Shown in pieces: positions 16,678 through 23,848 of a DNA stretch of 38,396 nt (positions within the stretch are counted from its first letter, which is position 1; each line of letters begins with the position of its first letter). The notes beneath the pieces are model-generated. The model had not been told where the DNA came from and searched no databases. It saw only the letters and a program-made list of their open reading frames with translations. The position numbers were made by a program, and so were the translations under genes. Origin of the DNA: an uncultured Lachnospiraceae bacterium (GTDB taxonomy: Bacteria; Bacillota; Clostridia; Lachnospirales; Lachnospiraceae); contig CAMBKU010000022.1 in NCBI GenBank assembly GCA_945868305.1, forward strand, positions 1-38,396. Direction: 5' to 3'.

Positions 16678-17343
16678 TTAAGGATTATCCGGAAATAATT
16701 TTGTGTAAATTTTTTCAATCAGGGCTTCCGCATAATTTTCGTCAAAATCCGGATATTTTTCGGATAAGATTCCTTTGATGTATTCATAACGGTAGAAATA
16801 AAGCTGTTCATTTTCTGTTGTTTCTATGTGCGGGATGGAAGCATCAATGGAATCAGCATCTTCTTTATTAAGAAACCAGGTGAGAATTTCTTGTGTATCT
16901 GTTTCTTCTTTTTTTGCATCTTTGGCGAGGATTTTCATCTTTTGATAGGATTTTGCACCGATAATCAAAAAGAACAAAAACAGCCCACCCATGACAATAG
17001 CCATAATGATTTTCATGTAGGAGGCCATATGTAATGGAATGATATCCAGACCGACCAGAACAAGAGCAAGGATTCCAAGAGCGCCTACCATAAGAAAAGT
17101 ATATGCGGAAGATTTCATTTCTTCATACTGGCTGTGCTTATCAATATAGAGCGTACTGCCATCCTTAGGCTGAATCGTATTTTTGCTTGCTTCTGTTGCT
17201 TTTAAATGTTCCAGTTTATCTTTTGTTTCGCTGGATAAAGCTTCATAGGAAGCAGCCGGGAGCGATTCCACCAAATCAATACCACAATCGGCGCATTTTG
17301 TTATTCCATTTACATATTCTGTTTTACATTTCGGACACCACAT
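16678..17343 (-). CDS. Zinc-ribbon membrane protein of unknown function
   Basis: A 221-residue protein, the only - strand gene in the window. The N-terminus MWCPKCKTEY...CADCG is a four-cysteine zinc ribbon (Cys3, 6, 17, 20). Two transmembrane segments follow at about 79-99 and 106-130. The C-terminal 90 residues are acidic and helical (aromatic-rich around YFYRYEYIKGIL) and match no family I know. The start ATG follows GAGG (on the - strand) and a good promoter. It may act with the neighbouring zinc-ribbon/TPR protein, with which it is convergent, but that is inference. It has no visible terminator of its own. Confidence 0.85.
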   Translation of the reverse strand: MWCPKCKTEYVNGITKCADCGIDLVESLPAASYEALSSETKDKLEHLKATEASKNTIQPKDGSTLYIDKHSQYEEMKSSAYTFLMVGALGILALVLVGLDIIPLHMASYMKIIMAIVMGGLFLFFLIIGAKSYQKMKILAKDAKKEETDTQEILTWFLNKEDADSIDASIPHIETTENEQLYFYRYEYIKGILSEKYPDFDENYAEALIEKIYTKLFPDNP

Positions 17344-17358
17344 ATCTGTTACCTCACA

Positions 17359-17387
17359 TTGTTTTATTTTATACCAAAGATTATACG
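17359..17387 (+). promoter_or_regulatory. Candidate promoter for rlmH
   Basis: TTGTTT at 17359-17364, a 17-base spacer and TATACG at 17382-17387. Its minus-10 overlaps the minus-10 of the divergent promoter on the other strand. Confidence 0.4.
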
Positions 17388-17408
17388 GAATTTTATAGCG
17401 GATGGCAA
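17380..17408 (-). promoter_or_regulatory. Sigma-A promoter of the - strand zinc-ribbon gene
   Basis: Read on the - strand: TTGCCA (17408-17403), a 17-base spacer and a perfect TATAAT (17385-17380), with the ATG 37 bases downstream. A strong match. Confidence 0.75.
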
Positions 17409-17420
17409 GATGGAGGAAAT

Positions 17421-17903
17421 ATGAAGATTACATTACTTGTTGTTGGAAAGATAAAAGAAAAATTTTATGCGCAGGCTATCGAGGAATATAAAAAAAGACT
17501 CAGCCGTTATTGTAAGGTAGAAATTATAGAAAGTACGGATGAAAAGACACCGGAGCATGCCAGCGCGGAACTGGAGGAACAGATTCGTCAAAAAGAGGAT
17601 GCTAAAATTGTTAAATATTTAACAGAAACAGACGCATATAAGATTGTACTTGCCATCGACGGAACCATGTTGGATTCTTTAGAGCTTTCATCAAAAATTG
17701 AGCGTCTGGGAATCGAAGGGAAAAGCCATATTGTCTTTGTCATCGGCGGCTCTTTGGGACTGTGTAAAGAGGCGCAAAGTCTTGCTGATTTTAAACTCAG
17801 TTTTTCAAAAATGACATTTCCGCATCAGTTGATGCGGGTGATTTTGTTGGAGCAGATTTATCGTAGTTACCGGATTTTAAATCATGAACCGTATCATAAA
17901 TAA
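17421..17903 (+). CDS. rlmH: 23S rRNA pseudouridine-1915 N3-methyltransferase
   Basis: RlmH (YbeA/OrfX, a SPOUT methyltransferase) methylates pseudouridine 1915 in helix 69 of 23S rRNA on assembled 70S ribosomes, using SAM. The product of 160 residues has the usual length. It begins MKITLLVVGKIKEKF, carries the SAM-binding knot with VIGGSLGL, and ends with the conserved LSFSKMTFPHQLMR, LLEQIYRSYRI and terminal PYHK. The reading frame is open upstream to 17187, but that part would run into the divergent gene. ATG 17421 has TGGAGG with ideal spacing and matches the family start. Transcription is divergent from the - strand gene. The Dabb gene follows after 58 bp with its own promoter. Confidence 0.96.
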   Translation: MKITLLVVGKIKEKFYAQAIEEYKKRLSRYCKVEIIESTDEKTPEHASAELEEQIRQKEDAKIVKYLTETDAYKIVLAIDGTMLDSLELSSKIERLGIEGKSHIVFVIGGSLGLCKEAQSLADFKLSFSKMTFPHQLMRVILLEQIYRSYRILNHEPYHK

Positions 17904-17930
17904 TGACTTTTGAATAAAATATGATATAAT
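17903..17930 (+). promoter_or_regulatory. Promoter for the Dabb-pdp unit
   Basis: ATGACT at 17903-17908, a 16-base spacer and a perfect TATAAT at 17925-17930, 31 bases before the ATG. It overlaps the rlmH stop codon. Confidence 0.6.
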
Positions 17931-17961
17931 AAAATCATGCTAAAAAAATGGAGGTTTTATT

Positions 17962-18264
17962 ATGGTACATCATATCGTTATGTGGAAATTCAAATCAGAG
18001 ATTGAGGAAGAAAAAAAGCCGGAATTAAAGAAAAAAATGGCAGAAAATTTAAAAAGCCTGGTGGGAAAAGTGCCGGGACTTCTGACAGCAGATTTTGTGG
18101 AATCCCCGATTCCTTCCAGTACGCATGATATGGCACTGGTCACAACTTTTGAAAAAGCAGAAGATATTGCAGTTTATGCAAAGCACCCAGAGCATGTGAA
18201 AGTAGCAGATACTTTTGTGCGTCCTTATGTTACGGAACGTGCATGCCTTGATTATGTGGATTAG
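17962..18264 (+). CDS. Dabb-family (stress-responsive alpha/beta-barrel) protein
   Basis: A small dimeric alpha/beta-barrel (Dabb) domain protein of 100 residues. The start MVHHIVMWKFK, the central GLLTADFV stretch and the late segment HPEHVKVADTFVRPYV are characteristic. Family members are dimeric ferredoxin-like folds with various or unknown roles; some are stress-induced in plants, and bacterial functions are mostly unassigned. It is soluble and cytosolic, with no cofactor motif visible. The ATG follows GGAGG. It sits 14 bp ahead of the pyrimidine-nucleoside phosphorylase gene, probably in one transcript. A role in nucleoside salvage is not supported by the sequence itself. Confidence 0.9.
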   Translation: MVHHIVMWKFKSEIEEEKKPELKKKMAENLKSLVGKVPGLLTADFVESPIPSSTHDMALVTTFEKAEDIAVYAKHPEHVKVADTFVRPYVTERACLDYVD

Positions 18265-18278
18265 AAGGTTTTTTGCTT

Positions 18279-19586
18279 ATGCGGATGTATGATTTAATTG
18301 AAAAGAAAAAAAATGGCGGTTCACTTACCAAAGAAGAAATCGGTTTTATGGTGGAGGGCTTTACGAAGGGTATCATTCCGGATTATCAGATGTCTGCCAT
18401 GCTTATGGCAATCTGTTTTACAGGTATGAATGAAACGGAGACACTAGAACTTACACTTGCCATGAAAGACAGCGGTGACACGCTGGATTTAAGTAAAATA
18501 AATGGTATTAAGGTAGATAAGCACAGTACCGGCGGCGTGGGAGACAAGACTTCTTTGGTTTTAACACCTATGGTGGCTGCACTTGGTGTCCCAGTGGCAA
18601 AAATGTCCGGACGGGGATTGGGACATACTGGGGGAACCATTGACAAATTGGAATGTTTCCCTGGATTTTGTACTGCTCTGCCGGAGGAAAAATTTATTAC
18701 AAATGTAAATGAAATTGGTGTTGCCATTGCCGGGCAGACAGCCAATTTGGCTCCGGCGGATAAAAAACTGTATGCGCTGCGGGATGTAACGGCTACTGTG
18801 GCACAAAAATCACTGATTGCCAGCAGTATTATGAGTAAAAAACTGGCAGCGGGCAGCGATGCCATCGTTTTGGATGTGAAGACCGGAAACGGTGCTTTTA
18901 TGAAAGAGGAAGCGGATGCTGTGGCTTTAGCGGAAACTATGGTCAAAATCGGTAATATGGCAGGAAAAAAGACGGCGGCAATCATTACAGACATGGAGCA
19001 GCCGTTAGGAAATGCGGTGGGCAACTCCGTGGAGGTTATTGAGGCTTTGGATGCATTGCGTGGAGAAGGACCAGAGGATTTGATGGAGGTTGTTTATGCA
19101 TTGGGAACCCAGATGCTTTTGTTTGCAGAGATAACCGACGACAGGACAAAAGCGGAAAAATTACTTAAAGAAACGATTGCTTCCGGTAGTGCTTTAAAAA
19201 AATTTGCAGAATTTGTGGAAGCTCAGGGTGGTAACCAGGAAGATGTACTAACACAGGGCAGACTTCCGGTGGCAGAAAAGAAGTTTTTCGCAAAAGCCAA
19301 AAAGGACGGCTTTGTTACGGATATTTTGGCGGAGCAGATTGGAAATGCCTGTATGATATTAGGCGGCGGTAGAGAGACGAAGGAAAGTGTGATTGATCTT
19401 TCTGTCGGTATACGCCTGACAAAAAAAATCGGCGATGCTGTAAAATGTGGGGATGTTTTAGCACAGATTTATGCAAATGATGAAAGCAGAGGGAAAGAAG
19501 CTGTTGCCATGGTGGAGAATGCATACCGTTATGGAACAGAGAAACCAGTGGATAGAAGCATGGTGAAAAAAATTATTACTGAATAG
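18279..19586 (+). CDS. pdp: Pyrimidine-nucleoside phosphorylase
   Basis: It cleaves uridine, thymidine and deoxyuridine with phosphate to the free base plus (deoxy)ribose-1-phosphate. The 435-residue product matches the Pdp/DeoA family: MRMYDLIEKKKNG start, KHSTGGVGD near 83, the family signature KMSGRGLGHTGGTIDKLE at about 108-125, SSIMSKKLAAG near 183 and DVKTGNGAF near 200. Low-GC Gram-positive members usually have the broad Pdp specificity, and DeoA (thymidine only) is the alternative. ATG 18279 is chosen over an in-frame TTG at 18273, since AGAAGG lies 10 bases before it and Bacillus Pdp also begins MRM. It is 14 bp behind the Dabb gene. No other deo genes are adjacent. Confidence 0.94.
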   Translation: MRMYDLIEKKKNGGSLTKEEIGFMVEGFTKGIIPDYQMSAMLMAICFTGMNETETLELTLAMKDSGDTLDLSKINGIKVDKHSTGGVGDKTSLVLTPMVAALGVPVAKMSGRGLGHTGGTIDKLECFPGFCTALPEEKFITNVNEIGVAIAGQTANLAPADKKLYALRDVTATVAQKSLIASSIMSKKLAAGSDAIVLDVKTGNGAFMKEEADAVALAETMVKIGNMAGKKTAAIITDMEQPLGNAVGNSVEVIEALDALRGEGPEDLMEVVYALGTQMLLFAEITDDRTKAEKLLKETIASGSALKKFAEFVEAQGGNQEDVLTQGRLPVAEKKFFAKAKKDGFVTDILAEQIGNACMILGGGRETKESVIDLSVGIRLTKKIGDAVKCGDVLAQIYANDESRGKEAVAMVENAYRYGTEKPVDRSMVKKIITE

Positions 19587-19609
19587 GATGCTGTTTTCTT
19601 TCATATAGT
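19581..19609 (+). promoter_or_regulatory. Possible sigma-E-like promoter before yqfC
   Basis: GAATAGG at 19581-19587, 14 bases, then CATATAGT at 19602-19609. This fits 5 of 7 and 6 of 8 positions of the Bacillus sigma-E pattern, and yqfC/yqfD homologues are mother-cell genes there. The predicted start of transcription would fall at about the yqfC ATG, which lacks a ribosome site. Speculative. Confidence 0.25.
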
Positions 19610-19614
19610 ATGGT

Positions 19615-19896
19615 ATGGGAAAATCAAGCAAACGTCCGCTGAAAAAGCAGTTTGTGGAGACATTGGAGCTGCCCAGGGATTTGTTTTTCGGTTCCGTTAT
19701 CATCACTGTGACCGGAAGGGAAGAAGTTATTGTAGAAAATTATAAGGGCATATTGGAATATACAAGGGAATCCATACGGCTTCAGACGAAAAACTGCAAA
19801 TTGTTTTTGAGTGGCAAAAATTTAAAAATTGTTTATTACACAAATGATGAAATGAAAATAACTGGATTTCTTGAGCAAATAACGTATGAGCCATAG
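19615..19896 (+). CDS. yqfC: Sporulation protein YqfC
   Basis: A 93-residue YqfC-family protein. In Bacillus the gene is expressed in the mother cell under sigma-E, beside yqfD. The family pattern is visible: a basic N-terminus, LELPRDLFFG near 17-26, IITVTGREEVIVENYKGIL and a final GFLEQITYEP. It has no membrane segment and its molecular role is unknown. The ATG is the first possible start, since an in-frame TAG lies three codons earlier. No Shine-Dalgarno sequence is visible within 20 bases upstream, which is odd for this window. yqfD follows after 9 bp. Co-occurrence with yqfD, phoH and ybeY reproduces the Bacillus order yqfC-yqfD-phoH-yqfF-ybeY. Confidence 0.93.
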   Translation: MGKSSKRPLKKQFVETLELPRDLFFGSVIITVTGREEVIVENYKGILEYTRESIRLQTKNCKLFLSGKNLKIVYYTNDEMKITGFLEQITYEP

Positions 19897-19905
19897 GGGG
19901 ATATT

Positions 19906-21150
19906 TTGTTTTTATCAATCATCAAGTTCTTTCAGGGCTTTGTTTGTGTAAGATTAAGCGGCTATGCGCCGGAACGCTTTTTCAATCTGTGCAGTAATCG
20001 CAATATTTTAATATGGAATTTAGAGCGGAACGGAGATGCTTACGAGTTTTGTATCAGTGTGCGGGCATTTTTGGAACTTAGACCTATTCTGCGGAAAACA
20101 AAAACCAGACTGGTTATTTTGCGTCGTTTTGGTTTCCCGTTCTGGATGCACCGTTACCGGAAAAGGAAGATTTTTTTTGGTGGAATTTTGCTCTTTTTAG
20201 GGCTTTTGTTTTTGATGTCACAGTTTATTTGGAATATTGAAATCAATGGCAATTCCTATATTACGGATGAAACGATTCTGTCGTATCTTGAGGAAAGGCA
20301 TCTTGCGTTTGGTACGCCGAAAAAAGAAATCGATTCCAGTAAACTGGAGGAGGATCTGCGGATTGCCTTTGATGATGTAATCTGGACTTCCGTAAAGATT
20401 AACGGCACAAAAATGACCATTGATTTGCAGGAAAACATAAAAAACAGTGAAAGAGAACGGCCAAATGACGGAAAGGCGTATGATATTGTAGCTGATAAGG
20501 ATGCCGTCATCGATTCGATTATCACAAGACAGGGCACACCAAAGGTTGCCGAAAAAGCAACGGTCAAAAAGGGTGATATACTTGTCTGCGGTCGTCTTGA
20601 TATTTTAGGGGATGGCGGAGAGGTGATGGATTATCAATATTGTGTTTCTGATGCAGATATTATGGGAATCACGACGTATCCTTATGAAGACAGCTTTTCC
20701 ATGACCTATGAAAAGAAAAATCCTACAGGAAATATCAAAAAACAATACGCGGCAAGACTGTTTCAATATTATCTTCCACTCCCTTCGTTTCAGAATAATT
20801 ACAAATATTTCGACAAATACACATCTGAATATCAGATACATATCTGTTCTGATTTTTATCTGCCTCTGTTTTTTGAGGTAAACCGATATGAGGAATATGT
20901 TCCACAGCAGGAAAAATACAAGGAAAATGAAGCAAAAGAGCTGGCTGGAATACATCTTTCTACATATTTGGAAAAATTAAGAGAAAAAGATATTCAAATT
21001 TTAGAAAAAAATGTTATGATAGATATAGACGAAAAAAATTGCCGTGCGAGCGGGACGATAACCGTGAAAGAAAAAATCGGAAGTTATGCGCCTACCGAAG
21101 TGCTTGAGGTACCAGAGCCGCCGGCAGATGAAGGGATTAACACGCAATGA
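19906..21150 (+). CDS. yqfD: Sporulation protein YqfD
   Basis: A 414-residue YqfD-family protein, conserved in spore formers and expressed in the mother cell in Bacillus. It has a short cytosolic domain (1-85), a transmembrane segment at about 88-108 and a large extracytoplasmic part. That part begins with IWNIEINGNSYITDETIL, resembling a POTRA-like beta-alpha module, and continues with beta-rich sequence containing VAEKATVKKGDILVCG. The start codon is TTG, 5 bases behind AGGGGG. An ATG start is not available near the conserved N-terminus. Its TGA overlaps the ATG of phoH by 4 bases (ATGA), so the two are translationally coupled. The exact function is unknown. Confidence 0.93.
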   Translation: MFLSIIKFFQGFVCVRLSGYAPERFFNLCSNRNILIWNLERNGDAYEFCISVRAFLELRPILRKTKTRLVILRRFGFPFWMHRYRKRKIFFGGILLFLGLLFLMSQFIWNIEINGNSYITDETILSYLEERHLAFGTPKKEIDSSKLEEDLRIAFDDVIWTSVKINGTKMTIDLQENIKNSERERPNDGKAYDIVADKDAVIDSIITRQGTPKVAEKATVKKGDILVCGRLDILGDGGEVMDYQYCVSDADIMGITTYPYEDSFSMTYEKKNPTGNIKKQYAARLFQYYLPLPSFQNNYKYFDKYTSEYQIHICSDFYLPLFFEVNRYEEYVPQQEKYKENEAKELAGIHLSTYLEKLREKDIQILEKNVMIDIDEKNCRASGTITVKEKIGSYAPTEVLEVPEPPADEGINTQ

Positions 21151-22154
21151 GTTTGACAGAAATGACACTTAATATACCAGTGGAACATATGGCAAATGTT
21201 TTCGGTCAGTTTGATTCTTATATAAAGAAAATTGAACGCACTCTTAATGTAACGGTAGTCGTCCGGGATGACAGTATGAAAATTCTCGGGGAAGCTATAA
21301 ACATTAAGAGTGCTTCTGATGTTTTTCTGAAATTAATCGAACTCTCTAAAAGAGGAAACGAGATTACAGAGCAAAATGTGGACTATGCGCTTTCTTTGTC
21401 AGAAACGAATCAGGAGGGTGCAATCCTTGAGATTGACAAGGAAATTATCTGCCATACGATAAATGGTAAGCCGGTGAAGCCGAAGACATTGGGACAGCAG
21501 AATTATGTGAAAGAAATACGGGATAAAATGATTGTGTTTGGTATTGGTCCGGCAGGAACCGGGAAAACTTATCTTGCTATGGCGATGGCAATCACTGCTT
21601 TTAAAAACGAGGAAGTGAACCGGATTATTTTAACAAGACCTGCTATAGAAGCAGGGGAAAAGCTTGGATTTTTGCCGGGTGATCTGCAAAGCAAGATTGA
21701 TCCATATCTGCGTCCATTGTATGATGCACTTTACCAGATTATGGGGGCAGAGAGTTTTCAGCGTAATATGGAAAAAGGTCTGATTGAGGTGGCACCGCTT
21801 GCTTATATGCGCGGAAGAACGCTTGACAATGCCTTTATCATATTGGATGAGGCTCAGAATACCACACCTGCCCAGATGAAAATGTTTTTGACACGTATCG
21901 GGTTTGGGTCTAAAGTTGTGATTACCGGAGATGCTACCCAAAAAGATTTGGCGCCGGGCGTAAAGTCGGGTCTTGACGTGGCGCTTCGAGTGCTTCGGAA
22001 GGTTGAGGAAATTGGTGTTTGCAAGCTGACCAGTCAGGATGTGGTGCGCCATCCGCTGGTACAAAAGATTGTACAGGCCTATGACGAATATGAGAAAAAG
22101 TCCGGGGCAGATAAAAAAACTGTTGCCGGAAAGAAAAAACAGGGATTGAGATAG
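21147..22154 (+). CDS. phoH: PhoH-like ATPase
   Basis: A PhoH-family P-loop protein of 335 residues (E. coli YbeZ equivalent). Residues 1-110 form the N-terminal KH-like/accessory part. The ATPase domain has Walker A GPAGTGKT at 134-141 and Walker B with FIILDEAQNTTPAQMK around 230-245. The conserved VITGDATQKDL and QDVVRHPLVQKIV follow. Genome context with ybeY supports a role in ribosome or RNA maturation; E. coli YbeZ interacts with the RNase YbeY. The cytosolic C-terminus is Lys-rich. The ATG overlaps the yqfD stop, and the next gene begins 4 bp after its stop. Confidence 0.96.
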   Translation: MSLTEMTLNIPVEHMANVFGQFDSYIKKIERTLNVTVVVRDDSMKILGEAINIKSASDVFLKLIELSKRGNEITEQNVDYALSLSETNQEGAILEIDKEIICHTINGKPVKPKTLGQQNYVKEIRDKMIVFGIGPAGTGKTYLAMAMAITAFKNEEVNRIILTRPAIEAGEKLGFLPGDLQSKIDPYLRPLYDALYQIMGAESFQRNMEKGLIEVAPLAYMRGRTLDNAFIILDEAQNTTPAQMKMFLTRIGFGSKVVITGDATQKDLAPGVKSGLDVALRVLRKVEEIGVCKLTSQDVVRHPLVQKIVQAYDEYEKKSGADKKTVAGKKKQGLR

Positions 22155-22158
22155 ATAA

Positions 22159-23343
22159 ATGGAAGAAAAGAATTTCTCTGCAAAAAGGATTGAAAATATA
22201 GTGCTCATGCTAGGGATGACCGTATTGCTTTCTGTGGCGCTTGGCTTGACACTCGGATTTTTTGTAGATCAGATTATAGCGGATATTATTATCAGCATTT
22301 TATTTTTTATGTTGCTCGTTTTTTGCCTGATTCATGGCAGAGTCGCGGCTTTAATTGCGGACAATCCAGCTGTGGATTATACCGTGATTAGGAATATTTA
22401 CTGTATTTTTTGTTTTTTGGTGTATGGATTTTCCTTTTTGCCGGAATATACGGCTCCGGTTATTATCCTGCCGCTTTTTCTTGCAGCTGTTTCCAATATT
22501 ACCATTGGAATGACGGCAGGAATTTATTTTGACATACTTTTGTGTCTTACGGTGCATGCGGATTTTTATGAGTTATGTGCTTACGTTTTTTTATCCCTGT
22601 TTGGCTGTGTGCTGGTGGGGCTTTTAGAGGAAAAGAAAAACAGGATCGCTCTTATTTTTATCATACCTTGTATGAATATGGTCATATCCGTTGCTTTTCA
22701 CTTCCTTGCAGATTATTCTTTTGATGTAAATCTGCTTATTTACACAGGAATAAGCGGAATTCTTACGGATTTGCTAATTGTGTTTCTTTTTGATAGAATA
22801 AAACAGTATGCTTTTTCGGGCAAGAGCAGGAGTCTGGAGGAGATTATGCGTGAAGACTATCCGTTGCTCGCTGAAATTCGAAGCTATTCCAAGACGGATT
22901 ACAGGCATGCAAAAAAAGTTTCCGAATTATGCGAACGCTGTGCTTCACTCATATCCGCAGATCCGGCAGTTGTAAAGGCAGCAGGATTTTATTATCGCCT
23001 CGGTAAAATAGAAGGAGAAAAGCCTTATGTGGAAAATGGTGTGCTGCTGGCGCAGAGTAACTGCTTTCCGGCGGAAGTGATAAAAATTCTAAGTGAATAT
23101 AATGGGGAACTTGCACTCCCAAGTACACAGGAGTCAGCATTGGTACATATGGTAGATACTCTGGTGACAAAATTCGAGATTCTGGATAAAAATACAGTAT
23201 CCAGTACCTGGAATTATGAAGTCATTATTTATCAGACGATGAATGAGAAATCAGCTACCGGAATTTACGATAAATCTGGTCTCACCATGAATCAATTTCT
23301 AAAAATTCGGGAATTCTTTGTGAAGGGAGAAAAATTATTTTGA
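22159..23343 (+). CDS. Shortened PgpH/YqfF-like 7TM protein with a degenerate HD domain
   Basis: It occupies the position of yqfF (pgpH), whose product degrades cyclic di-AMP in Bacillus and Listeria. Canonical PgpH has about 700 residues: a large extracellular domain, seven transmembrane helices and a cytosolic HD phosphohydrolase domain. This protein has 394 residues. The extracellular domain is missing, residues 12-212 give about seven hydrophobic segments, and residues 235-394 resemble the HD domain. The first histidine (His250 in TDYRHAKKV) and the late Asp333 (HMVDTLVTKFE) are kept. The HD dyad itself is replaced by Arg280-Leu281 (FYYRLGKI for the usual YYHDIGK), and the later histidine is also absent. 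It is probably not a phosphodiesterase. A nucleotide-sensing or structural role is inference. It overlaps ybeY by 4 bases. Confidence 0.8.
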   Translation: MEEKNFSAKRIENIVLMLGMTVLLSVALGLTLGFFVDQIIADIIISILFFMLLVFCLIHGRVAALIADNPAVDYTVIRNIYCIFCFLVYGFSFLPEYTAPVIILPLFLAAVSNITIGMTAGIYFDILLCLTVHADFYELCAYVFLSLFGCVLVGLLEEKKNRIALIFIIPCMNMVISVAFHFLADYSFDVNLLIYTGISGILTDLLIVFLFDRIKQYAFSGKSRSLEEIMREDYPLLAEIRSYSKTDYRHAKKVSELCERCASLISADPAVVKAAGFYYRLGKIEGEKPYVENGVLLAQSNCFPAEVIKILSEYNGELALPSTQESALVHMVDTLVTKFEILDKNTVSSTWNYEVIIYQTMNEKSATGIYDKSGLTMNQFLKIREFFVKGEKLF

Positions 23344-23834
23344 CGATTACAATAGAAGCGGAAACGGAAGTAGATTTTTCGTTTGATTATAAAGAACTTG
23401 CAGAACGAGTGATTACATTTACGATTGACCATGAGAATTTTCCCTTTGAGGCAGAGGTAAATCTGCTTTTGGTGGATAACGAAAGAATACATGAAATCAA
23501 TAAAGAATACCGGGAAATCGATCGACCGACGGATGTGTTGTCTTTTCCCCTTTTAAGTTATGAGACAGCGGGAAATTTTGAGAACATTGAAGCTTGTGAT
23601 GATAATTTTAATCCGGATACCGGGGAAGTGATGCTTGGTGATATTATTATTTCAGTGGATAAGGTAAAAGAACAGGCTTTGGCCTATGGACATTCCTGTG
23701 AGCGGGAATATGCCTTTTTGATCGTACATAGTATGCTGCACCTTTTTGGGTATGACCATATGGCGCCCGAGGAAGCGGTATTCATGGAAAATAAACAAAA
23801 AGACATCTTAAATGAAATGAATATTTTAAGATGA
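23340..23834 (+). CDS. ybeY: Endoribonuclease YbeY
   Basis: A zinc-dependent single-strand endoribonuclease involved in 16S rRNA 3'-end maturation and ribosome quality control. The 164-residue length is normal. The metal-binding motif HSMLHLFGYDH is complete, with His130, His134 and His140. RPTDVLSFP near 62-70 and MLGDIIIS near 98-105 are also conserved. A TTG start is used within TTGA, overlapping the stop of the preceding gene by 4 bases. GAAGGGAG lies about 10 bases upstream. Its neighbours phoH and the PgpH-like gene match the Bacillus order, but the usual followers (dgkA, cdd, era) are replaced by a DUF3048 lipoprotein gene. Confidence 0.95.
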   Translation: MTITIEAETEVDFSFDYKELAERVITFTIDHENFPFEAEVNLLLVDNERIHEINKEYREIDRPTDVLSFPLLSYETAGNFENIEACDDNFNPDTGEVMLGDIIISVDKVKEQALAYGHSCEREYAFLIVHSMLHLFGYDHMAPEEAVFMENKQKDILNEMNILR

Positions 23835-23848
23835 CAGGAGGGTACAGA

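Noticed and set aside
17187-17420. N-terminal extension of rlmH in the same open frame
   Set aside because: It would overlap the divergent gene and its promoter; the family start and the ribosome site are at 17421.
18386-19024. Long - strand ORF of 212 codons inside the pyrimidine-nucleoside phosphorylase gene
   Set aside because: Fully antisense to a well-conserved enzyme gene, no ribosome site, Ser/Pro/Ala-rich composition typical of a reverse-strand shadow.
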